Positions 27,172 through 36,374 of a DNA stretch of 64,000 nt are shown in pieces; position 1 is the first letter of the stretch; the number at the start of each line of letters is the position of its first letter. The notes below the pieces were generated by a model. The model had not been told where the DNA came from, made no database searches, and worked only from the letters and a program-made list of their open reading frames with translations. The translations under genes were made by a program, and so were the position numbers. Source of the DNA: Prevotella sp. (GTDB lineage: Bacteria; Bacteroidota; Bacteroidia; Bacteroidales; Bacteroidaceae); the NCBI GenBank assembly GCA_016281815.1, contig JAEEJK010000017.1:18462-82461 (forward strand), given 5' to 3'.

Positions 27172-27274
27172 GGGAAGGTCTCTTTATTTCTTTGCAATCA
27201 GCCCGTGTCTGTTTAAACTTTTTGGTCTTGGCTGCGTCAAAGGGATATAACGAAAGTAAATATAACTAAAACAA

Positions 27275-30200
27275 ATGGAGATACACCGATATGTTGTCCT
27301 TTGGGCAACATTGTTGTTGGGCATCCTCCCATGCGCAGCACAGAACGAGACTATAGCAGGACGTATCGTTGACAAAGCAGATGGAGGTGCTTTGGACAAA
27401 GCCACCGTGCAACTTTATCAACTCAAGGTTTCCAGGAACAAGACGGACACCACCTATGTGGCAGGTGCCCTCACGGATGAGGATGGTTTTTTCACATTCT
27501 CATCCGTCAAGAATGGCACCTATTTGCTCAAGGCCTCTTTTGTGGGCTACAAGGAGTGGTCAAGACGGGTGTCGAAAGTCAGGGACCAGGAACTCTCGAT
27601 GGGTGAGATAGAGATGGAATCGGATGCCATCATGCTCGATGGTGCCACGGTAGTTGCCAATATCCCCAAGATGGTCATCAAGGATGATACGGTGGTATAC
27701 AACGCCGATGCCTTTCGGGTGCCGGAGGGGTCGGTCATCGAGGCTTTGGTGGAGGCTCTCCCCGGAGCGAAAATCGACGATAACGGAGGCGTCACCATCA
27801 ATGGCAAGAACGTGAAGCGGTTTAAGATGGACGGCCGTGACTTCATGACCGGCAACAACAGTGCGGTGATGAAAAACCTGCCTTCTTATGTCATCGACCA
27901 GGTAAAGGCTTACGATGAGAAGAGCGACCTGTCGAGACTCACCGGTCTCGATGACGGTAATGATGACTTCGTGCTGGAATTTGTCACGAAACGGAGCGCC
28001 AGAAATGGTCTGCAGATGAACCCCGACTTGGGTATCGGCACCGACCACCGCTATGGCATCCGACTGACGGCCATGAAACCTTTTGGAGCCATGCGCTACA
28101 CCTTCATGGGTAATGCCAACAATGTCAACGACCGCAACTTCTCTGGGCGCGGCGGGCGCGGACGAGGCAACAACAACGGACAGCGCCACACAAAGACGGG
28201 TGCACTCGACATCAGTTACGAGAACAACAAGGACATCAGGCTCAGCGGACGCGTCACTTGGAACCACAGCAATACCGATAACTGGAACCGCACAGGGTCG
28301 GAGAACTTCGTCAATACCCGGGGAGGTGCATTTTCCAACAGCATCAGCCAGAACTACTCCAGGGCAAACAGTTGGACTGCCAACATGAACCTGCAGTGGA
28401 CCATCGACTCCGTCACCACCCTGTCGTTCCGTCCCGATGTCAACTTCTCCACCAACGACGGAAGGGGATTCTCCAACTCTGCCTCGTTCAATGCCAACCC
28501 CTTCGACTATGTCGAAGACCCGCTGAGCAATAAGGGGATGATTGACATGGATTCCCTCAACCTTATCGTCAATGGCAGGCAGAACAAGTCGTTGAGTTAC
28601 AGCAGCAACAAGAGCCTGCGCTCGCAACTGCAACTCTACCGCCGCTTCGGCCGTAATGGGCGCAATCTGGCACTCAGCAGCAACATCAACTATGGTGACG
28701 GCAGCAACCGCAATGCCAACCTCTCCATGGTGAAACTCTATCAGACGAAAGACCGATGGGGCAATGACTCTACCTATCAGACCAATAGGTATACCAACTC
28801 CTCAAACGACAATTTCAGTTTCTCACTCGGGGCTACCTATACCGAACCGCTGTATCTTTTCAAGGCAAAGCCTGACACAACTGCCACGAATGATATGTTC
28901 GGCATGCCCTTTATGGGCGGTCCAAGAAACAGAGGAGGGGGCAACAGGAGAAGAGTGGGGGTCGAGGGCATCTTCCTGCAGATGAACTACCGCTACAGTT
29001 ACAGCCATCAGAAAAACGACCCCGCTACCTTCGATTTCCCCAACTATACCAGTGAGGCGTTCCAGGAGGTGCTCAGGGAATACCGTGACTGGACCCGGTT
29101 GTTCGGCTTCCTCGACAACCCCTATGAGTCGTATCTATCCACAGAACTCAGCCGCTATTCCGAGCGTACAGAGCACGGACACAACGCTGATTTGCAACTG
29201 CGCTTCGTCAGGGAGAAATACAACATGAACATCGGTGTGTCGGCACAGCCAGAACGCTCACACTTCATCCAGCAGTATCTCGGCGTTCCCATCGATACCG
29301 TGCGGACTGTGACCAACGTTTCACCGACATTCAACCTGCGTTACCGCTTCAACCAGCAGACCAACCTTCAGGTAAACTACCGCGGGTCATCATCACAGCC
29401 ATCCATCACCCAACTGCTCGAAATATATGACGATACCAACCCCCTGAACATCAACATAGGTAACCCAGGACTCAAACCATCATTCTCGTCCAACCTAAGT
29501 GTGAACTTCCAGAAACAGCGGACACCGACTTTCGTGACCGACAGCATGGGATTCAATGTGCCCAAGGCACAGCGTCACTGGAGTTTCAGCGCAAACGGAA
29601 GTTTCAATACCACCCGAAACTCCATCGGCAATGTGGTGACCTATAATGAAACGACGGGCGGACGTATTACCAGACCCGAGAACATCAACGGCAACTGGGG
29701 TGCCAACGGTGGCGTGACATTCAACATCGCTCTCGATACCCTCAACCGATGGGATGTCAGCGGATCGGTCAACGGCAACTACCGCCATCAGATCGGATAT
29801 GTCAACCTCAACAGGACGGCCATCCCTGACCGCAATGTCACCCACACGTTCAACTTGTCACCATCTGCTTCTCTCAGTTTCCGCAACAGTTGGCTCAACT
29901 TCTCCCTCAACGGCAATGCCACCTATGCCCATACTGAGAACAAACTGCAGGCATCGCGCAACCTCTCTACATGGAATTTCTCTTATGGCGGAAATACACG
30001 GATTACCTTCCCGTGGGGCACCAACCTCTCCACCGACTTCCACATGTTCAGCAAGAGGGGATATAGCGACCAGACACTCAATACCAATGAGTTCATCTGG
30101 AATGCACAACTTTCTCAAAGTTTCCTCAAGGGAAAGAAACTCACCGTCATGTTGCAGTGGTATGACATCCTCAACCAGCAGACGAACTTCTCGCGCACGG

Positions 30201-30442
30201 TGAGTGCCAACGGATGGACCGACCGCGAGGTGAACGCCATCACATCCTATGCCATGCTCCATGTCAGTTACCGCATCAATACCTTCAGGGGCAGACAAGG
30301 AGGACGTGGAGGCTTTGGACCGGGCGACGGACCAGGCCGTGGCAACTGGGGCGGTGGTGATGGACCGCGTGGCGGCAACCGTCCCCGTGGTGGTGGCTTC
30401 GGTGGCGGCTTCGGCGGCGGAAGACCCGGAGGAGGTTTTTAG
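27275..30442 (+). CDS. TonB-dependent-receptor-type outer-membrane barrel with Gly-rich tail
   Basis: A 1055-residue outer-membrane protein: signal peptide (to about QN at 23-24), carboxypeptidase-regulatory-like domain (TIAGRIVDKADGGALDKATV), plug-like domain, and a large barrel of the OMP_b-brl_3 type. The plug carries the pattern GTxxEALxxxLPGAKIDDNGGVTINGK shared with the paralog at 59844. Unusually, after the last strand (HVSYRINTF) it has about 50 residues rich in Gly, Arg and Asp. Substrate unknown; no SusD partner is adjacent, so it is not a classical glycan pair. Confidence 0.82.
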   Translation: MEIHRYVVLWATLLLGILPCAAQNETIAGRIVDKADGGALDKATVQLYQLKVSRNKTDTTYVAGALTDEDGFFTFSSVKNGTYLLKASFVGYKEWSRRVSKVRDQELSMGEIEMESDAIMLDGATVVANIPKMVIKDDTVVYNADAFRVPEGSVIEALVEALPGAKIDDNGGVTINGKNVKRFKMDGRDFMTGNNSAVMKNLPSYVIDQVKAYDEKSDLSRLTGLDDGNDDFVLEFVTKRSARNGLQMNPDLGIGTDHRYGIRLTAMKPFGAMRYTFMGNANNVNDRNFSGRGGRGRGNNNGQRHTKTGALDISYENNKDIRLSGRVTWNHSNTDNWNRTGSENFVNTRGGAFSNSISQNYSRANSWTANMNLQWTIDSVTTLSFRPDVNFSTNDGRGFSNSASFNANPFDYVEDPLSNKGMIDMDSLNLIVNGRQNKSLSYSSNKSLRSQLQLYRRFGRNGRNLALSSNINYGDGSNRNANLSMVKLYQTKDRWGNDSTYQTNRYTNSSNDNFSFSLGATYTEPLYLFKAKPDTTATNDMFGMPFMGGPRNRGGGNRRRVGVEGIFLQMNYRYSYSHQKNDPATFDFPNYTSEAFQEVLREYRDWTRLFGFLDNPYESYLSTELSRYSERTEHGHNADLQLRFVREKYNMNIGVSAQPERSHFIQQYLGVPIDTVRTVTNVSPTFNLRYRFNQQTNLQVNYRGSSSQPSITQLLEIYDDTNPLNINIGNPGLKPSFSSNLSVNFQKQRTPTFVTDSMGFNVPKAQRHWSFSANGSFNTTRNSIGNVVTYNETTGGRITRPENINGNWGANGGVTFNIALDTLNRWDVSGSVNGNYRHQIGYVNLNRTAIPDRNVTHTFNLSPSASLSFRNSWLNFSLNGNATYAHTENKLQASRNLSTWNFSYGGNTRITFPWGTNLSTDFHMFSKRGYSDQTLNTNEFIWNAQLSQSFLKGKKLTVMLQWYDILNQQTNFSRTVSANGWTDREVNAITSYAMLHVSYRINTFRGRQGGRGGFGPGDGPGRGNWGGGDGPRGGNRPRGGGFGGGFGGGRPGGGF

Positions 30443-30454
30443 TTTTAGTTTTAG

Positions 30455-30491
30455 TTCATAGTTCATAGTTCATAGTTCATAATTCATAGTT
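30455..30491 (+). repeat. TTCATAG heptad array after the barrel gene
   Basis: Five or so TTCATAG units, preceded by two TTTTAG hexamers starting at the stop codon. Same family as 14523 and 33288. Confidence 0.8.
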
Positions 30492-30516
30492 TTGGGGTTA
30501 TACCCGGAAAAATACG

Positions 30517-30552
30517 GAGACGCAGAGGTAAAGAGTTTTTCCTCTGCGTCTC
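30517..30552. terminator. 12-bp hairpin between the barrel gene and cysS
   Basis: GAGACGCAGAGG (30517-30528) and CCTCTGCGTCTC (30541-30552) pair perfectly around a 12-base loop ending in T5. It may be a terminator or a dispersed hairpin element; related GTCTC words recur at about 30628-30645. Confidence 0.5.
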
Positions 30553-30680
30553 TTGTTGATGTGTATTCTCATGCTGATCATTTGCTCTCTGTTTCTCTAT
30601 TTCTCTGAGTTGAGATGAATATTTGCATACAGCGTCTCAGTGTCTCGGTGTTGATATTGTTTGGAAAAGGTTGAATAAAA

Positions 30681-30712
30681 TTTGGCTTTTCCCTCGGTAA
30701 ATCGTATCTTTG
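30681..30712 (+). promoter_or_regulatory. promoter of cysS
   Basis: TTTG (30681-30684), a 20-base spacer and TATCTTTG (30705-30712) match the Bacteroidota consensus, 21 bases before the start codon. Confidence 0.75.
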
Positions 30713-30733
30713 CAAATTAAAACTTAACATGAT

Positions 30734-32224
30734 ATGGAACAGACACTTTTGATCTACAATACGCTCACCAGAAGAAAAGAGCCGTTCAAACCCCTCCATG
30801 CCCCCAATGTGGGCATGTATGTATGCGGTCCCACCGTCTATGGAGACCCACATCTGGGACATGCGCGGCCTGCCATCACCTTTGATGTCGTGTTCCGCTA
30901 CCTGCGCCATCTGGGCTATAAGGTGCGCTATGTGCGCAACATCACCGATGTGGGTCATCTCGAGCATGACGCAGATGAGGGGGATGACAAGATAGCCAAG
31001 AAGGCACGCTTGGAGCAACTCGAGCCCATGGAGGTGGCACAATATTACACCAACCGCTACCACCAGGCCATGGAGGCGCTCAATGTGCTGCCGCCAAGTA
31101 TCGAACCGCATGCCACAGGACATATCATAGAGCAGCAGCAACTGGTGAGGGAGATCCTTGCCAATGGCTTTGCCTATGAGAGCAACGGCAGTATCTATTT
31201 CGATGTCGCCAAATACAATGAGCGTTATGGCTACGGCATCCTTTCGGGGCGCAACCTCGACAATGTCATCAATGCCAGCCGTGAACTCGACGGGGTGGGG
31301 GAGAAGCACAACCAGGCTGACTTCGCTCTGTGGAAAAAGGCACAGCCGGAGCATATCATGCGATGGCCCAGCGAGTGGAGTGAGGGATTCCCGGGATGGC
31401 ACTGCGAGTGCACCGCCATGGGGCGCAAATACCTGGGTTCCCATTTCGATATCCATGGTGGTGGCATGGACCTCATCTTCCCGCACCATGAGTGTGAGAT
31501 CGCACAGGCTGTGGCAAGTCAGGGCGAACAGATGGTGACCTATTGGATGCACAACAACATGATCACCATCAACGGACAGAAGATGGGAAAAAGCCTCGGA
31601 AACTTCATCACCCTGGAGCAATTCTTCACTGGCGACAGTCCCACTCTCACCCAGGCATTCTCACCCATGACCATCCGCTTCTTCATCCTCTCGGCACACT
31701 ATCGCGGGACGGTGGATTTCTCCAACGAGGCTCTTAAGGCGAGTGAGAAGGGATTGGAGCGCTTGCTCGATGGCATCGCACAACTCGGACGCATCACCGT
31801 CAGCAAGGAGTCGGATCCGGAAACACATCAACTGGTGGCAGATCTGCGGCAGAAGTGTTATGATGCCATGAACGATGACTTCCAGACTCCTGTTGTCATC
31901 AGCCTGCTCTTCGAGGCTTGCCATCAGGTGAATATCCTGCTCGACCACAAGGCGACCATCAACAGCGCCGACCTCGATGAACTCTCACAGACCATGCATC
32001 TCTTTGCTTTCGACCTCCTGGGACTGAGACCCGAGAAGGGCAACTCCGGCAGCGATAGGGAGGAGGCTTTCGGCAAGGTGGTCGATATGGTGCTTGAACT
32101 GCGGGCCAAGGCAAAGGCTGCCAAGGACTGGGCTACCAGTGACCAGATCCGCGATGCGCTCAGTGCCGCCGGCTTTGAGGTGAAGGACACCAAGGATGGT
32201 GTGACATGGAAACTCAATAAATAA
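30734..32224 (+). CDS. cysS: cysteinyl-tRNA synthetase
   Basis: A 496-residue class Ia synthetase. The HIGH motif is HLGH (40-43) directly after the zinc-ligand region CGPTVYG (C31). The KMSKS loop reads KMGKS (283-287). Other zinc ligands are expected in WHCECTAMG. Length is a little longer than E. coli CysRS, as is common in Bacteroidota. A zinc-ribbon membrane protein gene follows 22 bases later. Confidence 0.97.
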   Translation: MEQTLLIYNTLTRRKEPFKPLHAPNVGMYVCGPTVYGDPHLGHARPAITFDVVFRYLRHLGYKVRYVRNITDVGHLEHDADEGDDKIAKKARLEQLEPMEVAQYYTNRYHQAMEALNVLPPSIEPHATGHIIEQQQLVREILANGFAYESNGSIYFDVAKYNERYGYGILSGRNLDNVINASRELDGVGEKHNQADFALWKKAQPEHIMRWPSEWSEGFPGWHCECTAMGRKYLGSHFDIHGGGMDLIFPHHECEIAQAVASQGEQMVTYWMHNNMITINGQKMGKSLGNFITLEQFFTGDSPTLTQAFSPMTIRFFILSAHYRGTVDFSNEALKASEKGLERLLDGIAQLGRITVSKESDPETHQLVADLRQKCYDAMNDDFQTPVVISLLFEACHQVNILLDHKATINSADLDELSQTMHLFAFDLLGLRPEKGNSGSDREEAFGKVVDMVLELRAKAKAAKDWATSDQIRDALSAAGFEVKDTKDGVTWKLNK

Positions 32225-32246
32225 CATTCACGCCAAAGACGATATC

Positions 32247-33287
32247 ATGAGGAATAAGAGAAAATGCCCATCCTGCGGGCGACAGATTTACCAATATGCA
32301 CAGATCTGTCCCTATTGCAAGGGAGAGACTCACTTCTCTTCCTTTGATGAGGAAATGCCTCAGGAGGAAATTTATGAGGAACCTGCTGAGGTGGCGGTTG
32401 ACGAAACCAATGACGAAGGTGGCATGGATGATGAGGACAACCAGGGTAAACTGGGCAAATACATGCGCCATCTGAAGGAGGACACCGAGAAGGTGAAGCA
32501 GGAATATGAGGAAAAGATAGGCAGCCGGTATTCCGCCTCGACCATTGTTATCGGGAGCGTGATCACCCTGCTCTCCATCATTGTGCTGGGCATTTTCATC
32601 TCCGTGAAGATGATGGAAACCGAGACTTTCCGTCTCAGTACATCTGTGGACAACGAACTCAAGGCTGTGATAGACAGCATGGAGACAGAACTTTACCAAA
32701 GTTCCACCATCGTAGCGAAATTCCCCGACCGCGAGCGCCACAGCATGGTCTATCTGCGCGACGGACACCTCCATGTCTACGATGCTGCCAACTTGTCGGA
32801 CAAGGAGATTGACCTCCAGGCTCTCAACAGCAAGGCCGTTGTCGACTATGAGGGAAGCGGTGTGCTCAATGCCTACCTCAGCACTAATGAGAAGTATATC
32901 ATCATCATCGCCTCACGCAATTCCGGAAATACCGAATTTGGCTTCTACAGGCTCACTACGGCTCCCGACAACCCATCCCTGGAGGTCATCGACCGCGGAC
33001 GTGTGGTGGTGGACAAGGATGGTTACAAGGTGAGCACTGACGTGCGCTCCGCATCCTATGATGCCAACGGTGACAGAGTGAGCGGACTCAGCAGCGCCGA
33101 CTGGGAAAAAGTGGCTCCGAAGGTGGAGAAACAGAAGAAACCTGAGAAGGAGGAGAAGGTGGAAAAGAAAGAGTCTGAGCCCGTCAAGGCGACGGAGCAG
33201 ATCGAGCCTCGTGCCATCGAGGTGGCACCGAAGCCTGTTACTCCCACCGCACCCGAGAAGATGGTTATCAAACCAGTGGAGAATTAG
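32247..33287 (+). CDS. zinc-ribbon single-span membrane protein
   Basis: A 346-residue protein with an N-terminal zinc ribbon (two CxxC pairs in CPSCGRQIYQYAQICPYCKG, residues 7-26), an acidic linker, one membrane helix (about 93-115), an extracytoplasmic domain, and a Lys/Glu/Pro-rich C-terminus. The family is not recognised by name. It is probably co-transcribed with cysS by position only. The stop codon is immediately followed by a TTCATAG heptad array. Confidence 0.75.
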   Translation: MRNKRKCPSCGRQIYQYAQICPYCKGETHFSSFDEEMPQEEIYEEPAEVAVDETNDEGGMDDEDNQGKLGKYMRHLKEDTEKVKQEYEEKIGSRYSASTIVIGSVITLLSIIVLGIFISVKMMETETFRLSTSVDNELKAVIDSMETELYQSSTIVAKFPDRERHSMVYLRDGHLHVYDAANLSDKEIDLQALNSKAVVDYEGSGVLNAYLSTNEKYIIIIASRNSGNTEFGFYRLTTAPDNPSLEVIDRGRVVVDKDGYKVSTDVRSASYDANGDRVSGLSSADWEKVAPKVEKQKKPEKEEKVEKKESEPVKATEQIEPRAIEVAPKPVTPTAPEKMVIKPVEN

Positions 33288-33319
33288 TTCATAGTTCAGA
33301 ATTCATAGTTCATAGTTGT
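33286..33319 (+). repeat. TTCATAG heptad array filling the gap before the LTA-synthase-like gene
   Basis: About four TTCATAG-type units run from the stop codon of the zinc-ribbon gene to a few bases before the TTG start at 33326. Confidence 0.75.
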
Positions 33320-33325
33320 TAGTCG

Positions 33326-35257
33326 TTGAGGCGGTTTTTGCATGTATTGACCTATTTGCTGGGTGCCCATGTGCTGGCATTGGTGCTCATGTCACTGTTC
33401 CGTGTGGTGCAGTGGGTGGTGCTCCATGGCCTCATGGGCAACGGTACGGATGTGTCGGTGGTTCCGGCTTTCATCCGTGGCATCTGGTTTGACAATGTCA
33501 TCGGCTGCTATATCCTCATCGTTCCGCTTGCCGTCCTGCTCATCGCTGCCGCATTCGGCTATTGTGCGAGATGGCTCCGCTGTGCCGCAGGATGGTGGCT
33601 GGGCATTTTCTATACCCTGGTGCTGGCAATATCGGCAGCCAATATTCCCTATTTTGCCTATTTCTTCAAAAACATCGATGCCAGCATCTTCGGATGGTTT
33701 GGCTATGCGGGCACCACGGCGGGCATGCTGGTGGGCGAGACATCCTATTGGATGTATTTCGCCTTGTTCCTCGTTGCCGTGGTGGTGCTCATCGTCGCGC
33801 TGATATGGCTCAAAAAACGGGCAGACCGCAAGATAGCGGCAGCACCGAAGGCAAAGGGGTGGGCAGGCATTCCAGTGAGACAGGTTCTCAGTGCCGCGCT
33901 GATAGGCTTGTGCGTCTTCGGCATCCGTGGCCGCACAGGTTACAACCCCATCAAGATCAGTCAGGCTTATTATTGTGATGACCCCTTCCTCAACCAGTTG
34001 GGCATAGCACCGTCATTCAACCTCATCACCAGTACGCTGGATGGGATGCGGAAGGAGAATGCCGAACTGCACCTCCTGCCCTACGACGAGGCCATCGCAT
34101 TCGTCAGGCATGACTTGGGTCTGACAGGAGTGGCCGACAGTGTGTCACTGCTCCGCCGGCAGGTGACGGCCGACACCGTGGCGGCACATCCCAATGTGGT
34201 CATCATCCTCATGGAGTCGATGTCGGCAAGCCTGATGCAGACTTTCGGACAGACGGAGAGACTCACCCCGACTCTCGACAGCCTGTATCAGCACAGCCTG
34301 GCTTTCTACCGCTTCTACTCCGCAGGCATACACACCAACCATGGCATCACCGCAACACTTTGCTCTTTCCCTGCCCTGATGATGCGCAACCTGATGAAAG
34401 GCACGGTGACACCACACCGCAGCGGCATTGCCTCAGTGCTTCATGAGGAGGGCTACCACAACCTGTTCTTCATGACTCATGAGTCGCAATACGACAACAT
34501 GAATGCTTTCCTGCGTACCAACGGCTATGATGAGATCTATGCTCAGGAGGATTATCCCGCCGAGGAGGTGGCCAACAGTTTCGGCGTGCCCGATAAGTTC
34601 CTCTTCTCATACGCATTGCCGGTCATCAACCGCACGGCGGCAACAGGAAAACCTTTCATGGCGACATTGCTCACCATCAGCAACCACCCGCCATATGTGA
34701 TCCCGCCATCGATGCCCACCGTCACAAAGGAACCTGAGACGCAGATCGTGGAATATGCCGACCGCTGCATTGGGGAGTTCCTGGCACAGGCGAAAGGACA
34801 GCCATGGTATGACAACACCATCTTCGTCATTCTCGCCGACCATGGCAAACTGGTGGGGGAGATGGATTCCGAACTGCCACAGTCATACAACCACATCCCC
34901 TGCATCATGTTTGGACCGGGGATTCCAGAGAAACGTTATGACGGTCTCGCCACACAGATTGACGTGATGCCGACATTGCTTGGCTGCATGGGCATTTCTT
35001 ACGAATATGAGGGTTTCGGCACCGATTTGCTGCGCCATCCCCGCCAAAGGGTGTTCTATACCTCAGATACCCAACTGGTGGCACGCGACAGTGCGGCGTG
35101 CGTCATCCACAATCCACAGATGCAGCGTGATTTCTGCTATGAGGTGGGGGACAACGGACTGCTGCGCCCCACGGAGCGGACAGCACGCCACGACTCCCTC
35201 CGCCACTACGTCTTTGCCATGATCCAAACTGCTGAATACATGCAGCGCCACAACTGA
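33326..35257 (+). CDS. LTA-synthase-like sulfatase-fold membrane phosphotransferase
   Basis: A 643-residue protein with about five N-terminal membrane helices and a C-terminal alkaline-phosphatase/sulfatase fold domain. Metal and nucleophile sites are visible: E297 in IILMESMSAS, candidate nucleophile T337 in GIHTNHGITATL, and D505-H506 in LADHGKLVG. Such enzymes transfer phosphoglycerol or phosphoethanolamine to envelope glycans or lipids; the acceptor here is unknown. The frame has no ATG at a sensible place, so the start is TTG 33326, directly after an in-frame stop, and it keeps the first membrane helix. Confidence 0.85.
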   Translation: MRRFLHVLTYLLGAHVLALVLMSLFRVVQWVVLHGLMGNGTDVSVVPAFIRGIWFDNVIGCYILIVPLAVLLIAAAFGYCARWLRCAAGWWLGIFYTLVLAISAANIPYFAYFFKNIDASIFGWFGYAGTTAGMLVGETSYWMYFALFLVAVVVLIVALIWLKKRADRKIAAAPKAKGWAGIPVRQVLSAALIGLCVFGIRGRTGYNPIKISQAYYCDDPFLNQLGIAPSFNLITSTLDGMRKENAELHLLPYDEAIAFVRHDLGLTGVADSVSLLRRQVTADTVAAHPNVVIILMESMSASLMQTFGQTERLTPTLDSLYQHSLAFYRFYSAGIHTNHGITATLCSFPALMMRNLMKGTVTPHRSGIASVLHEEGYHNLFFMTHESQYDNMNAFLRTNGYDEIYAQEDYPAEEVANSFGVPDKFLFSYALPVINRTAATGKPFMATLLTISNHPPYVIPPSMPTVTKEPETQIVEYADRCIGEFLAQAKGQPWYDNTIFVILADHGKLVGEMDSELPQSYNHIPCIMFGPGIPEKRYDGLATQIDVMPTLLGCMGISYEYEGFGTDLLRHPRQRVFYTSDTQLVARDSAACVIHNPQMQRDFCYEVGDNGLLRPTERTARHDSLRHYVFAMIQTAEYMQRHN

Positions 35258-35287
35258 AATGATAGGCATTGACAAATAAGCATTTGT

Positions 35288-35355
35288 CTAAACTCCTAAT
35301 CTCCTAAACTCCTAAACTCCTAAACTCCTAAACTCCTCAACTCCTAATCTCCTAA
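35288..35355 (+). repeat. CTAAACTC octad array before the SGNH gene
   Basis: Eight tandem 8-mers (CTAAACTC, CTAATCTC, one CTCAACTC) end about 10 bases before ATG 35366. They are preceded by a 7-bp hairpin GACAAAT/ATTTGTC (35271-35288). They are the reverse complement of the array at 13227. Confidence 0.85.
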
Positions 35356-35365
35356 AAATAACCTC

Positions 35366-36175
35366 ATGAACAAGACAAAAACTTGGCTGACCTTGGCACT
35401 CCTTGCCCTTAGTCTGAGTACCAATGCACAGACGCTCTTCCAACATCCCTGGCAAGGCAAGCGTGTGGCCTATTTCGGTGACAGCATCACCGATCCCCGC
35501 AACAGTGGTTCGAAAAAAAAATGGTGGAACTTCCTTCAGGAATGGCTCGACATCACACCTTATGTCTATGCCATCAGCGGCAGACAGTGGAATGATATCC
35601 CCAACCAGGCGGAGAAACTGAAGAAAGAGCATGGCGATGACTTCGATGCCATCCTCATCTTCATCGGCACCAACGACTTCAATGCCGCCGTGCCCATCGG
35701 TGAGTGGTATACCGTTACCGAGGACTCCGTTGAGGCTGCTGTCCATCGCGACAAGGCCAATGTGCTGCGCCGTCACCGCACGCCGTCGATGAACAAGGAC
35801 ACCTACCGTGGGCGCATCAACATCGCACTCAAGCGTGTCAAGGAGATGTTTCCCCAAAAGCAGGTGGTGCTGATTACCCCCATCCACCGTGGTTACTTCT
35901 ACGGCAATGAGAAGAATATCCAGCCAGAGGAGTCGTACACCAATGAGATCGGTGAATGGGTGGATGCATACGTGGAGAGCGTGAAGGAGGCTGCCAACAT
36001 CTGGGCGGTGCCGGTCATCGACCTCAATGCCACCAGCGGCTTCTTCCCCCTCGTCAACGAGCACATCATCTACTGCCATAATGAGCGTGACCAACTTCAT
36101 CCCAACGATGCCGGTCATGTCCGCATGGCGCGCACCGTCATGTACCAATTGCTCGCCCTGCCCTGCACTTTTTAG
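35366..36175 (+). CDS. secreted SGNH/GDSL hydrolase
   Basis: A 269-residue SGNH esterase. It has a signal peptide (MNKTKTWLTLALLALSLSTNAQ) and the block I serine in YFGDSITD. The block III asparagine lies in IGTNDFN, and the block V Asp/His is in DQLHPNDAGH. It probably removes acetyl or acyl groups from carbohydrate. A two-domain SGNH gene follows, with repeat-filled space between, so the two may cooperate in deacetylating a glycan. Confidence 0.85.
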   Translation: MNKTKTWLTLALLALSLSTNAQTLFQHPWQGKRVAYFGDSITDPRNSGSKKKWWNFLQEWLDITPYVYAISGRQWNDIPNQAEKLKKEHGDDFDAILIFIGTNDFNAAVPIGEWYTVTEDSVEAAVHRDKANVLRRHRTPSMNKDTYRGRINIALKRVKEMFPQKQVVLITPIHRGYFYGNEKNIQPEESYTNEIGEWVDAYVESVKEAANIWAVPVIDLNATSGFFPLVNEHIIYCHNERDQLHPNDAGHVRMARTVMYQLLALPCTF

Positions 36176-36216
36176 GATTAAAGATTAAGAATTAAGGATT
36201 AAGAATTAAGAATTAT
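36174..36216 (+). repeat. GATTAAG / AATTAAG heptad array
   Basis: Five or six tandem 7-mers begin at the stop codon of the SGNH gene. A different heptad family from its neighbours. Confidence 0.75.
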
Positions 36217-36231
36217 GATTACTCCTGCTAT

Positions 36232-36302
36232 AATGGTGGTGCTCATGTAGGGACGCGATGTATCGCGTCCGTCACGACACGCAAATCATATGTCTAAACT
36301 CC
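36232..36302 (+). repeat. 71-bp hairpin-bearing repeat, copy 1
   Basis: Copy 2 (43297-43367) is its reverse complement with 69 of 71 bases identical. The core is a perfect 9-bp hairpin, GGACGCGAT (36251-36259), loop GT, ATCGCGTCC (36262-36270). One end runs into the CTAAACTC octads. It looks like a REP- or MITE-like dispersed element; no transposase is present. Confidence 0.8.
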
Positions 36303-36371
36303 TAAACTCCAAAAATACTAATCTCTCACCTCTTACCTCTCACCCCTCACCTCTCACCTCTCACCTCTCAC
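36293..36371 (+). repeat. octad then CTCTCAC heptad arrays abutting the esterase start
   Basis: Two CTAAACTC units (36295-36310) are followed by seven tandem CTCTCAC-type heptads (36323-36371). They end three bases before ATG 36375, so they occupy the ribosome-binding position. Confidence 0.85.
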
Positions 36372-36374
36372 CAC

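Noticed and set aside
30578..31621. A 347-codon minus-strand frame opposite cysS
   Set aside because: Overlaps the cysS catalytic domain and promoter; no recognisable domain.
35288..36371. Repeat arrays considered as a CRISPR array
   Set aside because: Units are 7-8 bases, directly adjacent without spacers, and no cas gene is present.
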